Assembly: GCA_037178675.1 (NCBI GenBank)
Contig: JAYMGJ010000251.1
Coordinates: 62,001 to 126,000 of the forward strand
Reading direction: 5' to 3'
DNA: 64,000 nt
DNA from: Scleroderma bovista
Lineage: Eukaryota; Basidiomycota; Agaricomycetes; Boletales; Sclerodermataceae
In this document: piece by piece, positions 23,375 to 34,760 of the stretch
Numbering within the stretch: the stretch's first letter is position 1
Layout: each line of letters starts with the position of its first letter
Position numbers and translations under genes: made by a program
Notes under the pieces: generated by a model
What the model saw: only the letters and a program-made list of their open reading frames with translations
What the model was told of the DNA's origin: nothing
The model's database searches: none

Positions 23375-25512
23375 ATGCAAGTCTTCACTGGCACCAACAC
23401 CCTGGGGCAAGCTGTTTGTGTTGTATGTGCAGCTGCTGCATTTGTCATCTTATGCATACAGCTCTATATTCCGAAGGGACTGCCACCTGGCTTCTCTGGA
23501 CTCCGGTGTCTGTTAGAAATCCCTAGCCAGAAGGCATGGTTAAAGATGTTGGAAGTAAACCGCAAATATGGTTTGTGACCATCATCTTTACCAGACGACG
23601 TTCTGCTGAGACGGAATTATTTATCAAGGTGATATTTTCTCGGGCTATTTATTTGGGTACACTGTTATTGTCATTGGTTCTGCGCAGATTGCGGAGGAGC
23701 TCCTTGAAAAACGTGGTGTGAACTATGCCGACCGCCCGCGATCTGTTATGTGCGGTGAGCTTTCTGGGTGGGGAAAGATCATGCTGCTTTCCAACTACAA
23801 CGACTGGTTCCTCCAGCACCGGAAGTGGATCGCCCAAGAGATTGGTGGTCATGGCACGGTTCACAAGTTCCACAAGTTAATCGAATACGAAACTCGCAGA
23901 TTCTTGCGATGCGTACTCAATGACTCAGAGCGAACCCAAGTACACGTTCGCAAGTATGCATTGGACTCTTCGTTATAGACCAGGTACTAGCACTCACCGT
24001 TCGATGCAGAAACCTTACATCCATCATTCTCCGCGTCACTTACGGGTACAAGACCATAGAAGGGGACGATCCTTTGGTAGATTTAGCTCATCTAGCAAAC
24101 TCACAGCTATCCTTGGGCACTTCGCCAGGTGTGTACTACGTAGACTTCGTTCCACTAAGTACGTTGTTGGATGTCTTACTAGTTCCAAGTTGCGCTCACT
24201 TCTGATTATAGTGAAATATATTCCTTCTTGGCTACCGGGTGCAGGCTTCAGAAGGAAGGCTAAGGAGTATGCACCGGTTATTCGCGATTTGGCTGAAATC
24301 CCGTATGCCTGGGCTAAAACTCAACTGGTGAGAAATGTCGTACATTTGAACGTATGTGCATTAAAAATTACTCAGGCTTCCGGTGTTTCCCTTCCCTCAT
24401 TTGCTATGCGCCTGCTAAGCAAGCCTAACCTTACGGAGGAGTACGAGGATAGTGTGAAGTGGGCTTCAGCAACTTTGTATCAAGGTCTGTCTCTTTATCC
24501 CTATCAGTATAATTTATTGAAGCGTCACAGGTGGTGCTGACACTGTATGTGCCAATGGGGGACAGTAACACGCATGGTTGGATCACTCACCTTCGATGTC
24601 TAGGCTAACTCTGTTGCTTTCGCCTTCTATCTTGCGATGACGTTATATCCGCGCGTCATGAAGAAGGCACAGGCAGAGCTCGACGCTGTTGTCGGCACCA
24701 AGAGACTGCCTACATTTGCTGACCGCCCGTCACTACCTTACATGGAAGCCTTGCTCACAGAGCTTCTTCGTTGGCATACTCCTGGGCCCATGAGTACGTT
24801 TTATCTAGCAGCGTAGTCATCCTTCACTAAATATGCTTCTTATAGCCATAAGATGCACCCGGACCGACGATACATATGAGGGGTATTTCATACCGGCGGG
24901 CTCGTACGTCTTTGTAAATATATGGTATGTATGCAGCCCATTCACCATCATGAGGCATGCTAAATGACGAAAGGGCTATTCTACGTGATGGGCGCACCTA
25001 CACGGATCCTTTGGAGTTCAAGCCTGAACGGTTCCTAGGTGATAACCCAGAGACAGATCCAAGGAATGTCTGTTTTGGTCTCGGAAGAAGGTAGGTCGGC
25101 TGATTTCCCTCTTGGATAGTACGGTGACCTATGAGAAATCTGCGGCCCAGACGATGCCCAGGTAAGAGATCTTCTGGCGTCCTGTATTGCAGCAACCGAT
25201 CACAGTCTATTTGAAGGTTATTTCCTTGGGGAGCCGTCTGTTTGGCTCATGTGCGCTCAAGCACTTGCTGCATTTGACATTTCGAAGTGTATCGGAAATG
25301 GTGTTGAAGTCACGCCGGAAGTGGACTTGGTAGGAGAAACCATCTGGCAAGTCCTCAGCATTTTGGCTTCATGTTCTCATCTTACAGTGACTGTCGACAG
25401 TCACCAAGCACCGTTCAAGTGTTCCATCAGACCGCGTTCTGCGGAGACAAGAGCTCTGATCGAAGAGGAATTTTCTTACGATGACATAAACTACTCGGAC
25501 GTAACATGTTAG
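23375..25512 (+). CDS. Cytochrome P450, tandem copy 2, intact
   Basis: A multi-exon P450 monooxygenase starts at the ATG at 23375. Its N terminus (MQVFTGTNTLGQAVCVV) precedes a membrane anchor (AAAAFVILCIQLYI) and the proline-rich hinge KGLPPGFSG. Blocks in order: NYADRPRSVMCGELSGWGKI; RKWIAQEIGGHGTV; ITYGYKTIEGDDPL-like ILRVTYGYKTIEGDD; VKYIPSWLPGAGF; EDSVKWASATLYQGGADT; LYPRVMKKAQAELDAVVG; LPYMEALLTELLRWHTP (K-helix ExxR); FIPAGSYVF; LEFKPERFLGD; and the heme loop FGLGRRRCPG. The heme cysteine is carried by an 11-nt microexon (25151-25161). The C-terminal part from 25249 reads through to the stop without an intron and ends FKCSIRPRSAETRALIEEE. It resembles the OrdA-like P450s abundant in wood-decay basidiomycetes; the substrate is unknown. 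Confidence 0.88.
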
Positions 25513-25816
25513 AGATTTTTGTCATTACTATCTCACTACTTTGTTAGTGAATTGTCCTCCAGAGTGCCTTTCATGGACTTACATATACGGACTAAGTTAC
25601 CTACAATTTCGAACACCAGTCAGCTGTCTTTCATTGCATCAATAAAATATTCGTCGAAGAGTTTGTTGATGTTCTTTTTCTAGAACACGGATGACGTTCG
25701 AAACGAAGGACAAAATACATGGGTGTATTTAGGTATCGCAATAAATAAAGGGGTTGAGGAAGGTAAACAGAGTATAAAATGTCGTGATTTACAACTGAGT
25801 TCCTACAACCCACTTC
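25513..25816. other. Intergenic between convergent genes
   Basis: About 300 bp separate P450 copy 2 and the desaturase gene, whose 3' ends face each other. Nothing else is seen. Confidence 0.4.
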
Positions 25817-27559
25817 TCAAAATGATGCCTCTGGATAACTCGTGCTAGCCGGATCGTCGTACCGAGAAACCCTGAGGTGTTGGCCGGGAGGAACGACTTT
25901 CTCGTCCAGACCATGAGGAGCACCCCCAAGTAAAATCCCAACTCGCATCATCGAAAGGAGCTGCCAGGTGTCATCAGCAAATCCCCAACGGACGGGAACT
26001 GACGGGAACGAACATTGTGTGCACCATGACCATGGTCATATATACCACCGAAAAACGCAGTAGTAGCGTCTTTGCCAATGTTTTTCTTGAGAAGTACAGC
26101 TCCACCTGGGTGTTTATCGAGAAAATCCCCTACATCGTGGATGTACCCAGCGATACATATCAGAGCCCGTGATTCTGCCTGGTTTTGATCTGTGAAGTAT
26201 GTACACGTCATCGATATAATCCTTAACTCGACGAAAGCAAAATGTCTCACAATCCTCCCAGTTAATCACTGGTAGATCCGAACGTGGGGCAGGCCAAGCG
26301 AGCGCCTCTTGCTTCTGACGCAAACGCTTGAGTTGTACGGCAAGTTCCCCTTTTTGCACTTCGTTGTCCGAAAAAGTCTATTGGACATAAAAAGGTAAAC
26401 CACAGTCTTTGATACAGATATGACGTACCTTCAAGTGTGATGCAAGGCCGATCTTCTCGCAAGCCCAGAGAAACCATTTCGTGGGATCGTACTGATACCA
26501 CTTGTAGCCGTTTCTATAATCCATGGGGAATTGGTGGTGGAAGTTATGGTACCCTTCTCCCATCGTGATCACGGCAGTAAGGACGCAATCCTTGGGTGTC
26601 AGTTTATCGTCATACGGCTTCTCGCCAAGCCAGTGACACAAGGAATTCACGCAGAAAGTTGACTAACAAACCGTCAGAATATTACTCTGTATGCGAAAGG
26701 AGTTGCCACTGACGTGTTGTACGAAGACGAGTCGCAACAAGCTTGCATACACGTATCCACCTTTCCAGTCTCCCCACCCATACCCAGCCACAGTGGTGGG
26801 TATGACAATGGCCATGATGAATGCGAGTGGGAGGTAGTAGCGGTGCTGCCATTTGACGACTGGGTTCTGCCTCAAATCGCTGACATCTGCGTGACCGGGC
26901 TTTCGCCTGGGCTTGAAGATCATCCAACCCATATGCGAGTAGAAAAGGCCCCTATGGGCGTTATAAGGATCGAGATCGGTGTCGGTGTACCGATGGTGTG
27001 CGCGGTGACCTCGGGCCCACCATGCAATCGATCCTTCGACGACGCCTGCACCCAGGATAGCAAGAATGTATTCGAGCGTCTTCGACGCTTTATAGGTCCG
27101 ATGTGCCCACAAGCGATGGTATCCGGCAGTTAATCCTGAACAATACGATTCCAGTAAGGTGAGGAGTTTAGCAACCAATATCAAAGTAAACCCACCAAAA
27201 CCAGTCAAAAAGCAGTATACGACAAACCATATAGCGGTTTTCCGCTGAAGGGGTGTGTTGACTGCCCCAATGATACCTAAGGTAGGCGGGACAAATAGAA
27301 TGAAGACATGCAACCAGTTTAGCTCCTTGTACCAATTGCTCCATGTGATAGGGGGGAGTGCTTCCTGGTGCTTGAGTGTGTGAGAGACGTAGTTGTCGGG
27401 AATGGACCCAGTCGGCATATGCTCTGGATCTTGAATATAGGTGGGGTTGGGTGGCAGACCCATGTCAGACGTTGAGAAAGGAAGCGAAAAGATGGAATGG
27501 GTGGAAGGGTCGCCCCAAGACAGTTGACGCTTAGTAGGAGTGAAGTGGGTTAAAAACAA
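25817..27559 (-). CDS. Delta-9 acyl-CoA desaturase with C-terminal cytochrome b5 (Ole1-type)
   Basis: A minus-strand gene; exons begin 27559-27196, 27135-26714, 26662-26429 and 26377 onward, with more exons down to the stop at 25817-25819. The enzyme introduces the delta-9 double bond into palmitoyl- and stearoyl-CoA at the ER membrane. The di-iron histidine boxes are [22 protein letters not shown] and [16 protein letters not shown]. Membrane segments flank them ([31 protein letters not shown]). The b5 domain has [13 protein letters not shown] with the heme HPGG, and the block [16 protein letters not shown] before the second heme-histidine region. The C terminus ends [13 protein letters not shown]. 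An ATG at about 27463 ([10 protein letters not shown]) is an alternative start; the one given is the first in frame. A paralogue lies at 57865-59463 on the other strand. Confidence 0.9.
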
Positions 27560-28184
27560 ACTTTTCTAAAGCTGTAATTTTCTGTGCACATCCAGCTATA
27601 TTACGAATGGGGTTCCTCGACACAGTATCGGGTCGAGCCAGAACGTGGAACTGGTTCATGAACTGGGTGTTAATATGATAATATCCAAGGCGTCAATGAT
27701 GACACACACCCGAGACAGCGGTAATTCCCAAGGCTCAGCATCCGAATCAAGTGTTGAGTGAACTGTCACTGACAGATCGGTTGGTGGTAATAATGAGGAG
27801 TATGAGTAGCAGAAGCCTTCATATCATCGGCGAGGTGAAAAAATCACTGGATCAAATAATTAAATCATCGCGCGTCACGATCCGGTGGAAAACTCCCAAA
27901 ACTGAAATTGTGTAGTATCAGCACTGGAGAAAAATGGAAATTATGTGACGCACGGATGTGGGAATAACCTGTAGATCAGTTGTAGATGCGTCCGAAATCA
28001 TAGTCACATCCGTTTGATGTAGAATTCCAAACGTATGTAATCATTCGTACGATATCTAAGGCATATTATACGTAGATTCGTCTGATATCCTACCCCACCT
28101 GTAGTATTCTTCCAGTGTGGGCTATCACTCATTAATATCAATATTTTATTATGTAATGTAGTGCTATGGCGTAATATTAGCACA
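27560..28184. other. Upstream region of the desaturase gene
   Basis: No gene is seen. The region is comparatively AT-rich and probably holds the desaturase promoter. Confidence 0.35.
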
Positions 28185-28410
28185 TTTATTTTCGCGGCCC
28201 TACCACCGCACCGCCACACCTATCTCACCGCGCTCACCCTTGACCACGCTGATCTCGCCGCACTGATCTCACCGCGCTCACCCTTGACCGCACTGATCTC
28301 ACCCCACGCACACCCTCCACTACATTGATCTTCGCCGCACTCACTCTCTACCGCACTGATCTCGCCGCACGCAACTCACCCCGCTACCCCACCACACTCT
28401 TCCTCGACCA
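28185..28410. repeat. Degenerate C-rich tandem repeat
   Basis: Imperfect copies of a roughly 25-30 bp unit of the form CACTGATCTCACCGCGCTCA plus CCCTTGACC are repeated about seven times. The strand is strongly C-rich and G-poor. It sits at the edge of the transposon island. Confidence 0.7.
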
Positions 28411-28642
28411 CCTCATTCAGCAGGAACCATTAAGTAGTTAAATACAATGGGTTGAAGCACTTATTCATAGTAGTATGACACTGCATTCGTAATAAAAATC
28501 AGGGTGCTTGCACAACTTTTTTTGGCGGGAGGAGGGGGACAAAATGTAACTAGCATTCATAAGGAGATCGTACACAAGTATGAAAATAGTCATAGTCATA
28601 TAGAAACTACATGGGTGTATCCAAGGACATACATATGGTACG

Positions 28643-29442
28643 CTAATGGCCTTGTCCCCGAAGCTGCAATGGAGTTAGTTACTTGCATGGAATTTAATAG
28701 CGGACTTACCTGACGTGATGCATGATTCTGAGCAGTCCGAGAGTGACGACGTGGAGCATTGCGTGACCTCTCCTGCTGCTGCTCATGCCAATCATAATAT
28801 CGGCCATATGATGTGTTCCAAGCACCCTCCAGGAGTGCACGCAAACACTCCCCTGAATTGATAACGCGAGCTGGAGGCGTCCAATTTTCCATACACTCCG
28901 ATAATACTTGGTCCACACCCAAAGCATCCAGTTCAGTGAGAGGTAGCGCATTTGTGAGCTCGAAACCGCGCCGCAAAGCGTTGTCCACATTATCGAGAGC
29001 GACAGTCGGATAAATCGTCTGACAGCGAGAATGATCAATATTATGGCTGGTATACGAAACGAAGACGCACCCCGTATGCATGACTTTTTTCATCCATTTT
29101 GATCTTCGACTCACCAGACTTACGAACCCACACATGGAGTTCGACAGACGTCAAGGAAAACCACGTGAAATCATCCGCAATCACCGATGCAAACTCCTCA
29201 GCATTCGCATGACTTGTCCACTCAGCGAACGTCTTCAACTCTGACGACCGAAGGCTCCTCGCGATGGATCCGTTCGAACCTGGGCTGCGAAACGGCGTTG
29301 CTTGTCTGGACAAAATCTTCCCAACAACCAGTAGACCAGGAATATCTTCGATGTAGCGCTGGAGTTTGCCCATAACGTCGCGATCGCTTTGGCTGAACGC
29401 GCACTCCATAACCCAGATCGTCTGCGACATACGGCTACCCGC
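28643..29442 (-). pseudogene. Gene of a widespread fungal family of unknown function, 5' end cut by an LTR-like insertion
   Basis: Three minus-strand exons read as one protein: the first begins at the element border (29442) with AGSRMSQTIWVMECAFSQSD and runs to about 29072, the second runs from about 29020 to 28710, and a short last exon ends at TAG 28643-28645. Blocks include YIEDIPGLLVVGKIL, RSSELKTFAEW, DFTWFSLTSVELHVWVRKSG, YPTVALDNVDNALRRGFEL and ENWTPPARVINS. Similar proteins are common in mushroom-forming fungi (pattern memory only) and have no assigned function. The 2,100-bp element at 29443-31542 interrupts it. Beyond the element, 31543-31597 continues the same frame (SIRRVPDLTVQMSREGGN) when one CCGC duplicate is removed. 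The full N terminus upstream is unclear, and an in-frame TGA lies near 31637. Confidence 0.65.
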
Positions 29443-31542
29443 TGTCATGCACCAAACAGGTTTGGTACAGTGAACATGGAAGATAACGCCTATATCGAAT
29501 GATCCTTATGCGAAGGATAAGCACGACGGACCCTCATCGTAGCCATCTATCGCACAAGACAACTATCCTGATGCGAGAGATGAATGCCAATGCAGACAGT
29601 CATCTATTGCACGAGAACCGCCAAGAAGCAGAAGAAACTGAAGGAATAACATCAATTGTGGTATGAGAAAGGAATGCACACGTCTGCAGTCCAACTCCCA
29701 TACCAGAACGATCAAAGAAGCCGAAGAATTGATGGAGAAACGAAGGAGAAAGAGAAGAAATGATTTTTAGCGCCCAAATGTCATTTTTAGGCACCCAGTG
29801 CCAGCATTCCAATATTTTGAATAGCTCCGTCGTTTCTGAAGCTATCAGGCACGTGACTATACCGTCAGAAAGCCTAGAGCGTGGTCTATCTGCCTGTCAA
29901 GTTCCGATGCAAATCCGTTCATTTCCCACGGAGATATTCCCCCTGCAATCCAGACGTTCACTTCATCGCTCACTATGGAGTCCGTATTTTCTCTGGATCA
30001 TTTCTCTGCTATTGCTGCAGATCTCCACTATGTCCTGCTCTTAGGACAGCCTCTCCCAGAGTTCCCGTGCACTGCCTGGCACATATCTTCCCAGCCTGCT
30101 CCCTCAGTCCCTCTCGTTCTCGGTCAGCGCGTTCTCCTCGTCAGTCCTGCGTCAAGGACGTACTTTGGTCATCTTAGGTCTATTGTCAAGCTTGAGAAGT
30201 CTTCTCTGGTCGTCTCTGTGTCCCCTGAGCCCTCAGCCTATGGTCCCTTCCTCCCAGATACTTGCCATGTCCATCTTCCTCTGTCGTTCGTCTCACTTCC
30301 CTGGATGCGCCGAATTCAATACTCTATCCGCTTCCCTACTTTCAGACGACGTCCCCCAGCACCATGACAGTTATTCCCCCCACTTTATAGTGCTATTAGG
30401 AAGAAGAACCCTCTCTCGTTCTTTCCCAGAAGAGAGCTCGTCAAGGGAGCCCATGGTTGTGCTTCAGCGGCGCTAGAACACATGCACTATACTTTAGTGT
30501 ATGCTGACCCCCCAAAAAGACCTCTGGACCCCTGGTACCCTTCTTGTGGCTGTTTTGTCTCGGATCAATCCCCCTATTAATCCCAGATCTTCCCCATTGT
30601 TGTCCCATCAAATTCCTGATGGTACACAGCCCCCCATCAAACTTCTTAGGCTGTGCATCAATGACTCCTTCTGCTGTGCAGTGACTCATCCCTTGCTTAC
30701 TAATGCTCTCTTGTCATCAGTATTACTCTATCCCTTTCGCATTTTTGGTATATTACTCAGCTGATGACTCACTCCCTTACCAATCAATCTTGTCATGCAG
30801 CTTACTCATTCCTTTACTCAGCAGCTTATTCATGCTTCCTATGCTTACTCATTCCTGCTTATCCCTTGCTTACTGATCGCTTACAAACCCCTTACAAAGC
30901 TCTTACCAATCCCTTACCAATCCTTGACAAATTCTGCTTACTCCCTTCTCTTTTTGTACTTTAATGCTGTGCCCCCCCATGTATTTAAACCCCTGGGCTC
31001 AGCCCAGTGAAAGAAGACCCAATAGCACGAAATTATCCCTCTCTCAGTCCCTCTCAGTCAGTATCCCCTCAGCTCTTTGAGTCTTGTAGGCTTCAGTGAA
31101 GGTCTAAAGGCTCTGATATTCAAGTTTTATCCAATCTATTCAAGTCCAAGTCTTTCTCTAGGCTCAAGCGGAGTCTAGCCTGTCAATCCTTCATCCCCTA
31201 TTGCTTCTGGACGTCAGGAGCCCCCTTGTCCCCTTGCTGCACCAATCTCTAGGTGTAGTATTGCTACTTCAGTCCCAGTCAACTCAATCCCCGCTTTGAC
31301 ACTTCCTAGGCTTTAGGAAGAGTCCAGACACCTATCCCCTTTGTCTTCTATTGCTCCTGTACCCCAGGAGTATCCTGCATCACCGTCTGCATCACCCTGT
31401 TGGTGTAGATCCCCTTCCCTCCTCCTCAGCACATCCTCTCTGGACACCGCGGAGGTAAACCACCACTCGCACAATTTCGTAGTCCTTTGTTGGTGTTGTG
31501 TTTGGGTTGTTGTTCTGACCCAAATCCACACTTTGACTCACA
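29443..31542 (+). mobile_element. LTR-like element A, probable solo LTR, 2,100 bp
   Basis: It is bounded by TGTCATGC at the left and GACTCACA at the right, the TG...CA ends typical of LTRs. CCGC immediately precedes and follows it (29439-29442 and 31543-31546), a 4-bp target duplication. An inverted copy lies at 41321-43420 with the same length and no net indels. Near the 5' end is a small perfect palindrome, ACCAAAC-AG-GTTTGGT (29451-29466). A TATA-like TATTTAAA at about 30983 is followed by a pyrimidine-rich leader, consistent with an LTR promoter. Short open frames run through it (for example 29975-30367) but show no protein motif. Alternatives are a non-autonomous LTR element or another TE class with similar ends. 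Confidence 0.7.
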
Positions 31543-31758
31543 CCGCGTTACCCCCCTCACGCGACATTTGGACCGTTAAGTCGGGCACTCTGCGGATTGA
31601 ATTCCCTCGATGAAAAGTGGCGCCAGAAGTTCAACAAGATAGAGTACTTGAAGTAGGGATTGGAATAGAATTCAGAATGTTCCCAAGATCCATCGAGACA
31701 ATGTCCAAGACGGAATTGTGAGCAGCAGCGGGCGATGAAACCATGAAGCGTTGAGAAT

Positions 31759-32293
31759 CTAGGAAGAAGGATACTTTAAGCCTGAAATGCGATGTTCGTC
31801 ACCTGGTAGCGTGTGGCGGTAATAGGTAACACACCTGTCCCACGTTTTCCGATACCCATCGCTTTCTAAGCGATCCATGATGTAAATGTAATCACTAAAA
31901 GATACACATTCATACTGTTCTCGAATATCCATTAAACCCTTGAGCATCTGGGAACGACACCAACTTACCACTAAGTATTCTTGCTGGGCCCCCGAAAGAT
32001 CCTGAAGGATCTTCTTGCACTTTGCTTGATAAATGAGCAATCAGTCACAGAACACTTGTTATATTTTTCATGACCTTACCAAGGGTCGGGTATACTTGTG
32101 AGGGAGAGGTATTCTGCTGTGTGACCATGGCACCAGATTTGACAGTGGGTGAAACTGAAAAAACCCACCCATCCCTAGGCATAACATGTGGAGTAGACAG
32201 CCTTTTCTGAGTGGATGGGAGGGAAGATGCTTTCCAGTTTTTCTTCCTCATTCTTTGTTCACCTTCGACACAAAGCTTGTGGGTAGTTATCAA
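31759..32293 (-). CDS. Possible small gene of unknown function
   Basis: Two open segments on the minus strand, 32293-32089 and about 32040-31759, can be joined by a GTAAGG...CAAG intron. They give a charged protein of about 160 residues with blocks KKILQDLSGAQQEYL and YIYIMDRLESDGYRKTWDR, ending SGLKYPSS. I recognise no domain. It lies between the 3' end of the split BTB gene and the LTR-split gene. It may be a real small gene or part of one of its neighbours. Confidence 0.3.
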
Positions 32294-32599
32294 GAGGTGG
32301 GGTTATGTCAGCACCTGAAACCCCGACCTTGTGTAACATGCGGTAGGCAAGGCTTATCTCAGCATGACCTTGATGTATAATTATTCCAGTTCTTAGTACA
32401 TGACATAGGCGTTTGGATGAAACAGAACATTTCATATCTACTTAGGTATGAGCTTCGCCATAAGGTGGTCCCTGACTTCAGTAATGAATCTATCTGAACG
32501 TAGAAGAGGTATGTTGATTTCCACTACAGCATTAAACATATTCTCCTTGCAAGCGTCACCAACCCGGCCAAACTGTAAGCACTTGAAGCGTTTCAGTGC

Positions 32600-32604
32600 T
32601 TCAC
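32600..32604. repeat. Target-site duplication TTCAC (left copy)
   Basis: TTCAC directly precedes the 5' LTR, and an identical TTCAC (40474-40478) directly follows the 3' LTR. The 5-bp length is usual for Ty3/Gypsy integrases. Confidence 0.95.
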
Positions 32605-33246
32605 TGTTACGACCATGTCCAACTCCGGGTCCTATCCGGTCACTCCGGTCACTTCGCAGCTTTACAGCTCAACTCCGGTCGCCCACCAGTTACTCCGGTC
32701 GCGCTCACGCAGATAACCTTCCGTTAAGCACGACCCTTGGTCTATGCTCTATTCGTTCGTTACCACACCTCGCCGTCAACCCTGCTTGGTCGTGAGTTCT
32801 CCGTGTACTTGTTATATCTCCTGCCTTGTATTATTTTCACCGGACCTGATTTATTTTACCCGGACCTGACTTTATTTTCATCGGACCTGACCTAGTACTT
32901 TCTCCGGTTATCCCTTGTCCGCCCTTTGGGCTGTTTACTTGTCACCGTAAATACTCGACCCTAGTTCTCCGTAGTATAAGTACCCTGTACTCCGTCCTGT
33001 ATACCTCAGTCTGAAATCAACCATAGTCTCTACTCCTGATCTTGCCCGTCTCCGTCTCTGTCTCCGTCTCCCCTTCTTGACCGGAACCTACGCAAGGGAT
33101 CAACGCTTGTTGTCCTTAGTCGTTGAATCCAAGCGGTCACCAACTCCGGCCGGACTAATCTCTTGTCCAGCCCTCTGCCCTCCCCCTTCGTCCGCTTCTG
33201 TCCGGACTTGACCGGACCCCCTACCGGAGTAGACCCGGACTTGACA
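32605..33246 (+). repeat. 5' LTR of the Gypsy element
   Basis: It is 642 bp with TG...CA ends. GTATTTCAGACTC follows directly, where a primer-binding site would be expected; I cannot match it to a tRNA 3' end by eye, so self-priming or half-tRNA priming is possible. Confidence 0.95.
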
Positions 33247-33314
33247 GTATTTCAGACTCACACTTGTGTGGGTTCACTGTTCCATACCCGTACGCAAACT
33301 AGCTTCTATTTCTT

Positions 33315-34760
33315 ATGACTATGACTACGCGCTCTTGTGCTCGTACCGCTGCAACACTTGCTGAAGAAGCAGGTGCAGTAGACGACCTCCACCTCTCTGC
33401 TGCTCATCAAGCCCTGTCTAACCGCAGGCAACCTCTGGCTTCAGTTAGCCAATTCCGGAGCTTTACAGCTCGAAACCCTACAGCGCCTTTGACTCCGCGT
33501 CGAGATGCTGCGTCTCAGAGCCTTCGTGGTTCTGCAGACTTAGGTCACCACGAATCCGTTTCTGGTGATCGATTCCCTTACCGTCGCGACCCCACTCCGG
33601 AACGTCGCGAACCTGCCCGACACCAGTGGTTTGGCCCTGAGGACGGACCCGGAGGTGATCCGGACGACCCCGGAGATGGCGACAACGATGATGACGATGA
33701 CGATGACTTCGTCGACGCCATGGACGAGCTAGACCCTGGTCTAGCTGTTTTCCAAAACCTAGCAGTCGCCGTCAATCGCCTCTCCCGCTCCTCCCGCCGG
33801 ACCAACGACTCCTCTTCCTCCCGTGCCAAAGTCCGCGAACCGGACACCTTTGATGGTACGGACCCCAAAAAACTCAGGACCTTCTTGGTCCAGTGTGAGC
33901 TCTGCTTCCAGGATCGCGCCAAAGCGTTCCGCCTAGATAGGGCTAAGGTAACGTTCGCCCAGTCCTATCTCAAAGGTATGACGTTGGAGTGGTTCGAACC
34001 GGACCTCCTCCACTCCGGTGATCCGGCTGACCGCCCACTCTGGATGGACAGTTGGGTCCACTTTGTCGCTGAGCTCCAGAGTACCTTTGGTCCTCACGAC
34101 CCCATCGCTGATGCAGAGCATCAATTAGAGCACCTCCGGATGAAGGATGCTCACCGCGTCACGCGGTATATAGTTGACTTCAACCGGCTTGCCTCGCAGG
34201 TCCAGGACTACGGGGATGGCGCGCTCCGCCGCCTATTCTACTCCGGTCTCCCGGACCGCCTAAAAGATGAGATAGCTCGAGTTGGGAAACCCCTGACTCT
34301 GCATGGGCTTAGGGCCCTTTGTCAAGAGATCGACGCGCGCTATTGGGAGCGCAAAGACGAGATCTCTCGTATGACGAAGACCCAATCCACCTCATCCCCA
34401 ACCAAGTCCTCCAACTCCGGAGGCAACTCATCCAACTCCGGTCAGGAGAAATCCAAGACCGGAAACTCCCCCAGCTCCGCCAACAACTCTGGCTTGTCCA
34501 AAACGACCAACAACCAGCCCTCCTCCGGTTCCAGACCGGACCTAACCAACAAGCTTGGTAAGGACGGGAAGCTGACCGCAGACGAGCGTAAACGGCGTCT
34601 GGACAATAACCTCTGCATGTTCTGCGGAGGAACCGGTCACTTTGCGGACAACTGTCCTAAGAAGACCAAAAAGGCCAAAGCTCGCGCTGCGGCCATCGCT
34701 GCTGAGTCCGGTAAGACGGACTCGAACTCGGGTGCCAACTCCGAGTCAAAAAAAGAGTAA
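33315..34760 (+). CDS. gag: Gag polyprotein of the Gypsy element
   Basis: The 481-residue open frame starts at ATG 33315. The N-terminal third is low-complexity, with an acidic run (DDPGDGDNDDDDDDDF, residues about 115-131). The capsid-like core is near residues 165-350 (FDGTDPKKLRTFLVQCEL; GMTLEWFEPDLL; FGPHDPIADAEHQLEHL). A Ser/Asn-rich linker follows, then one CCHC zinc knuckle at about residue 434 (CMFCGGTGHFADNC: C-x2-C-x4-H-x4-C). The C terminus is lysine-rich. The Gag shell packages the element RNA in cytoplasmic particles. Its last codons run through seven consecutive A's just before the TAA stop. Confidence 0.95.
   Translation: MTMTTRSCARTAATLAEEAGAVDDLHLSAAHQALSNRRQPLASVSQFRSFTARNPTAPLTPRRDAASQSLRGSADLGHHESVSGDRFPYRRDPTPERREPARHQWFGPEDGPGGDPDDPGDGDNDDDDDDDFVDAMDELDPGLAVFQNLAVAVNRLSRSSRRTNDSSSSRAKVREPDTFDGTDPKKLRTFLVQCELCFQDRAKAFRLDRAKVTFAQSYLKGMTLEWFEPDLLHSGDPADRPLWMDSWVHFVAELQSTFGPHDPIADAEHQLEHLRMKDAHRVTRYIVDFNRLASQVQDYGDGALRRLFYSGLPDRLKDEIARVGKPLTLHGLRALCQEIDARYWERKDEISRMTKTQSTSSPTKSSNSGGNSSNSGQEKSKTGNSPSSANNSGLSKTTNNQPSSGSRPDLTNKLGKDGKLTADERKRRLDNNLCMFCGGTGHFADNCPKKTKKAKARAAAIAAESGKTDSNSGANSESKKE
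34748..34754 (+). promoter_or_regulatory. Candidate -1 frameshift slippery heptamer A-AAA-AAA
   Basis: Seven A's lie in the gag frame as TCA-AAA-AAA-GAG-TAA. A one-base backward slip at the second AAA moves ribosomes into the pol frame (AGA-GTA-AGC...), which is open from there into pol. The pol frame has no ATG near its start, so slippage would explain Gag-Pol expression. Confidence 0.7.

Noticed and set aside
28185..28410. CRISPR-like array
   Set aside because: This is a eukaryote. The units are degenerate and contiguous without unique spacers, so it is an imperfect minisatellite.
29760..31010. Series of open frames within LTR-like element A and their mirror images in element B
   Set aside because: They overlap in all frames, have no motifs, and are Ser/Leu/Pro-rich from the pyrimidine-rich strand. 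Treated as non-coding LTR sequence.
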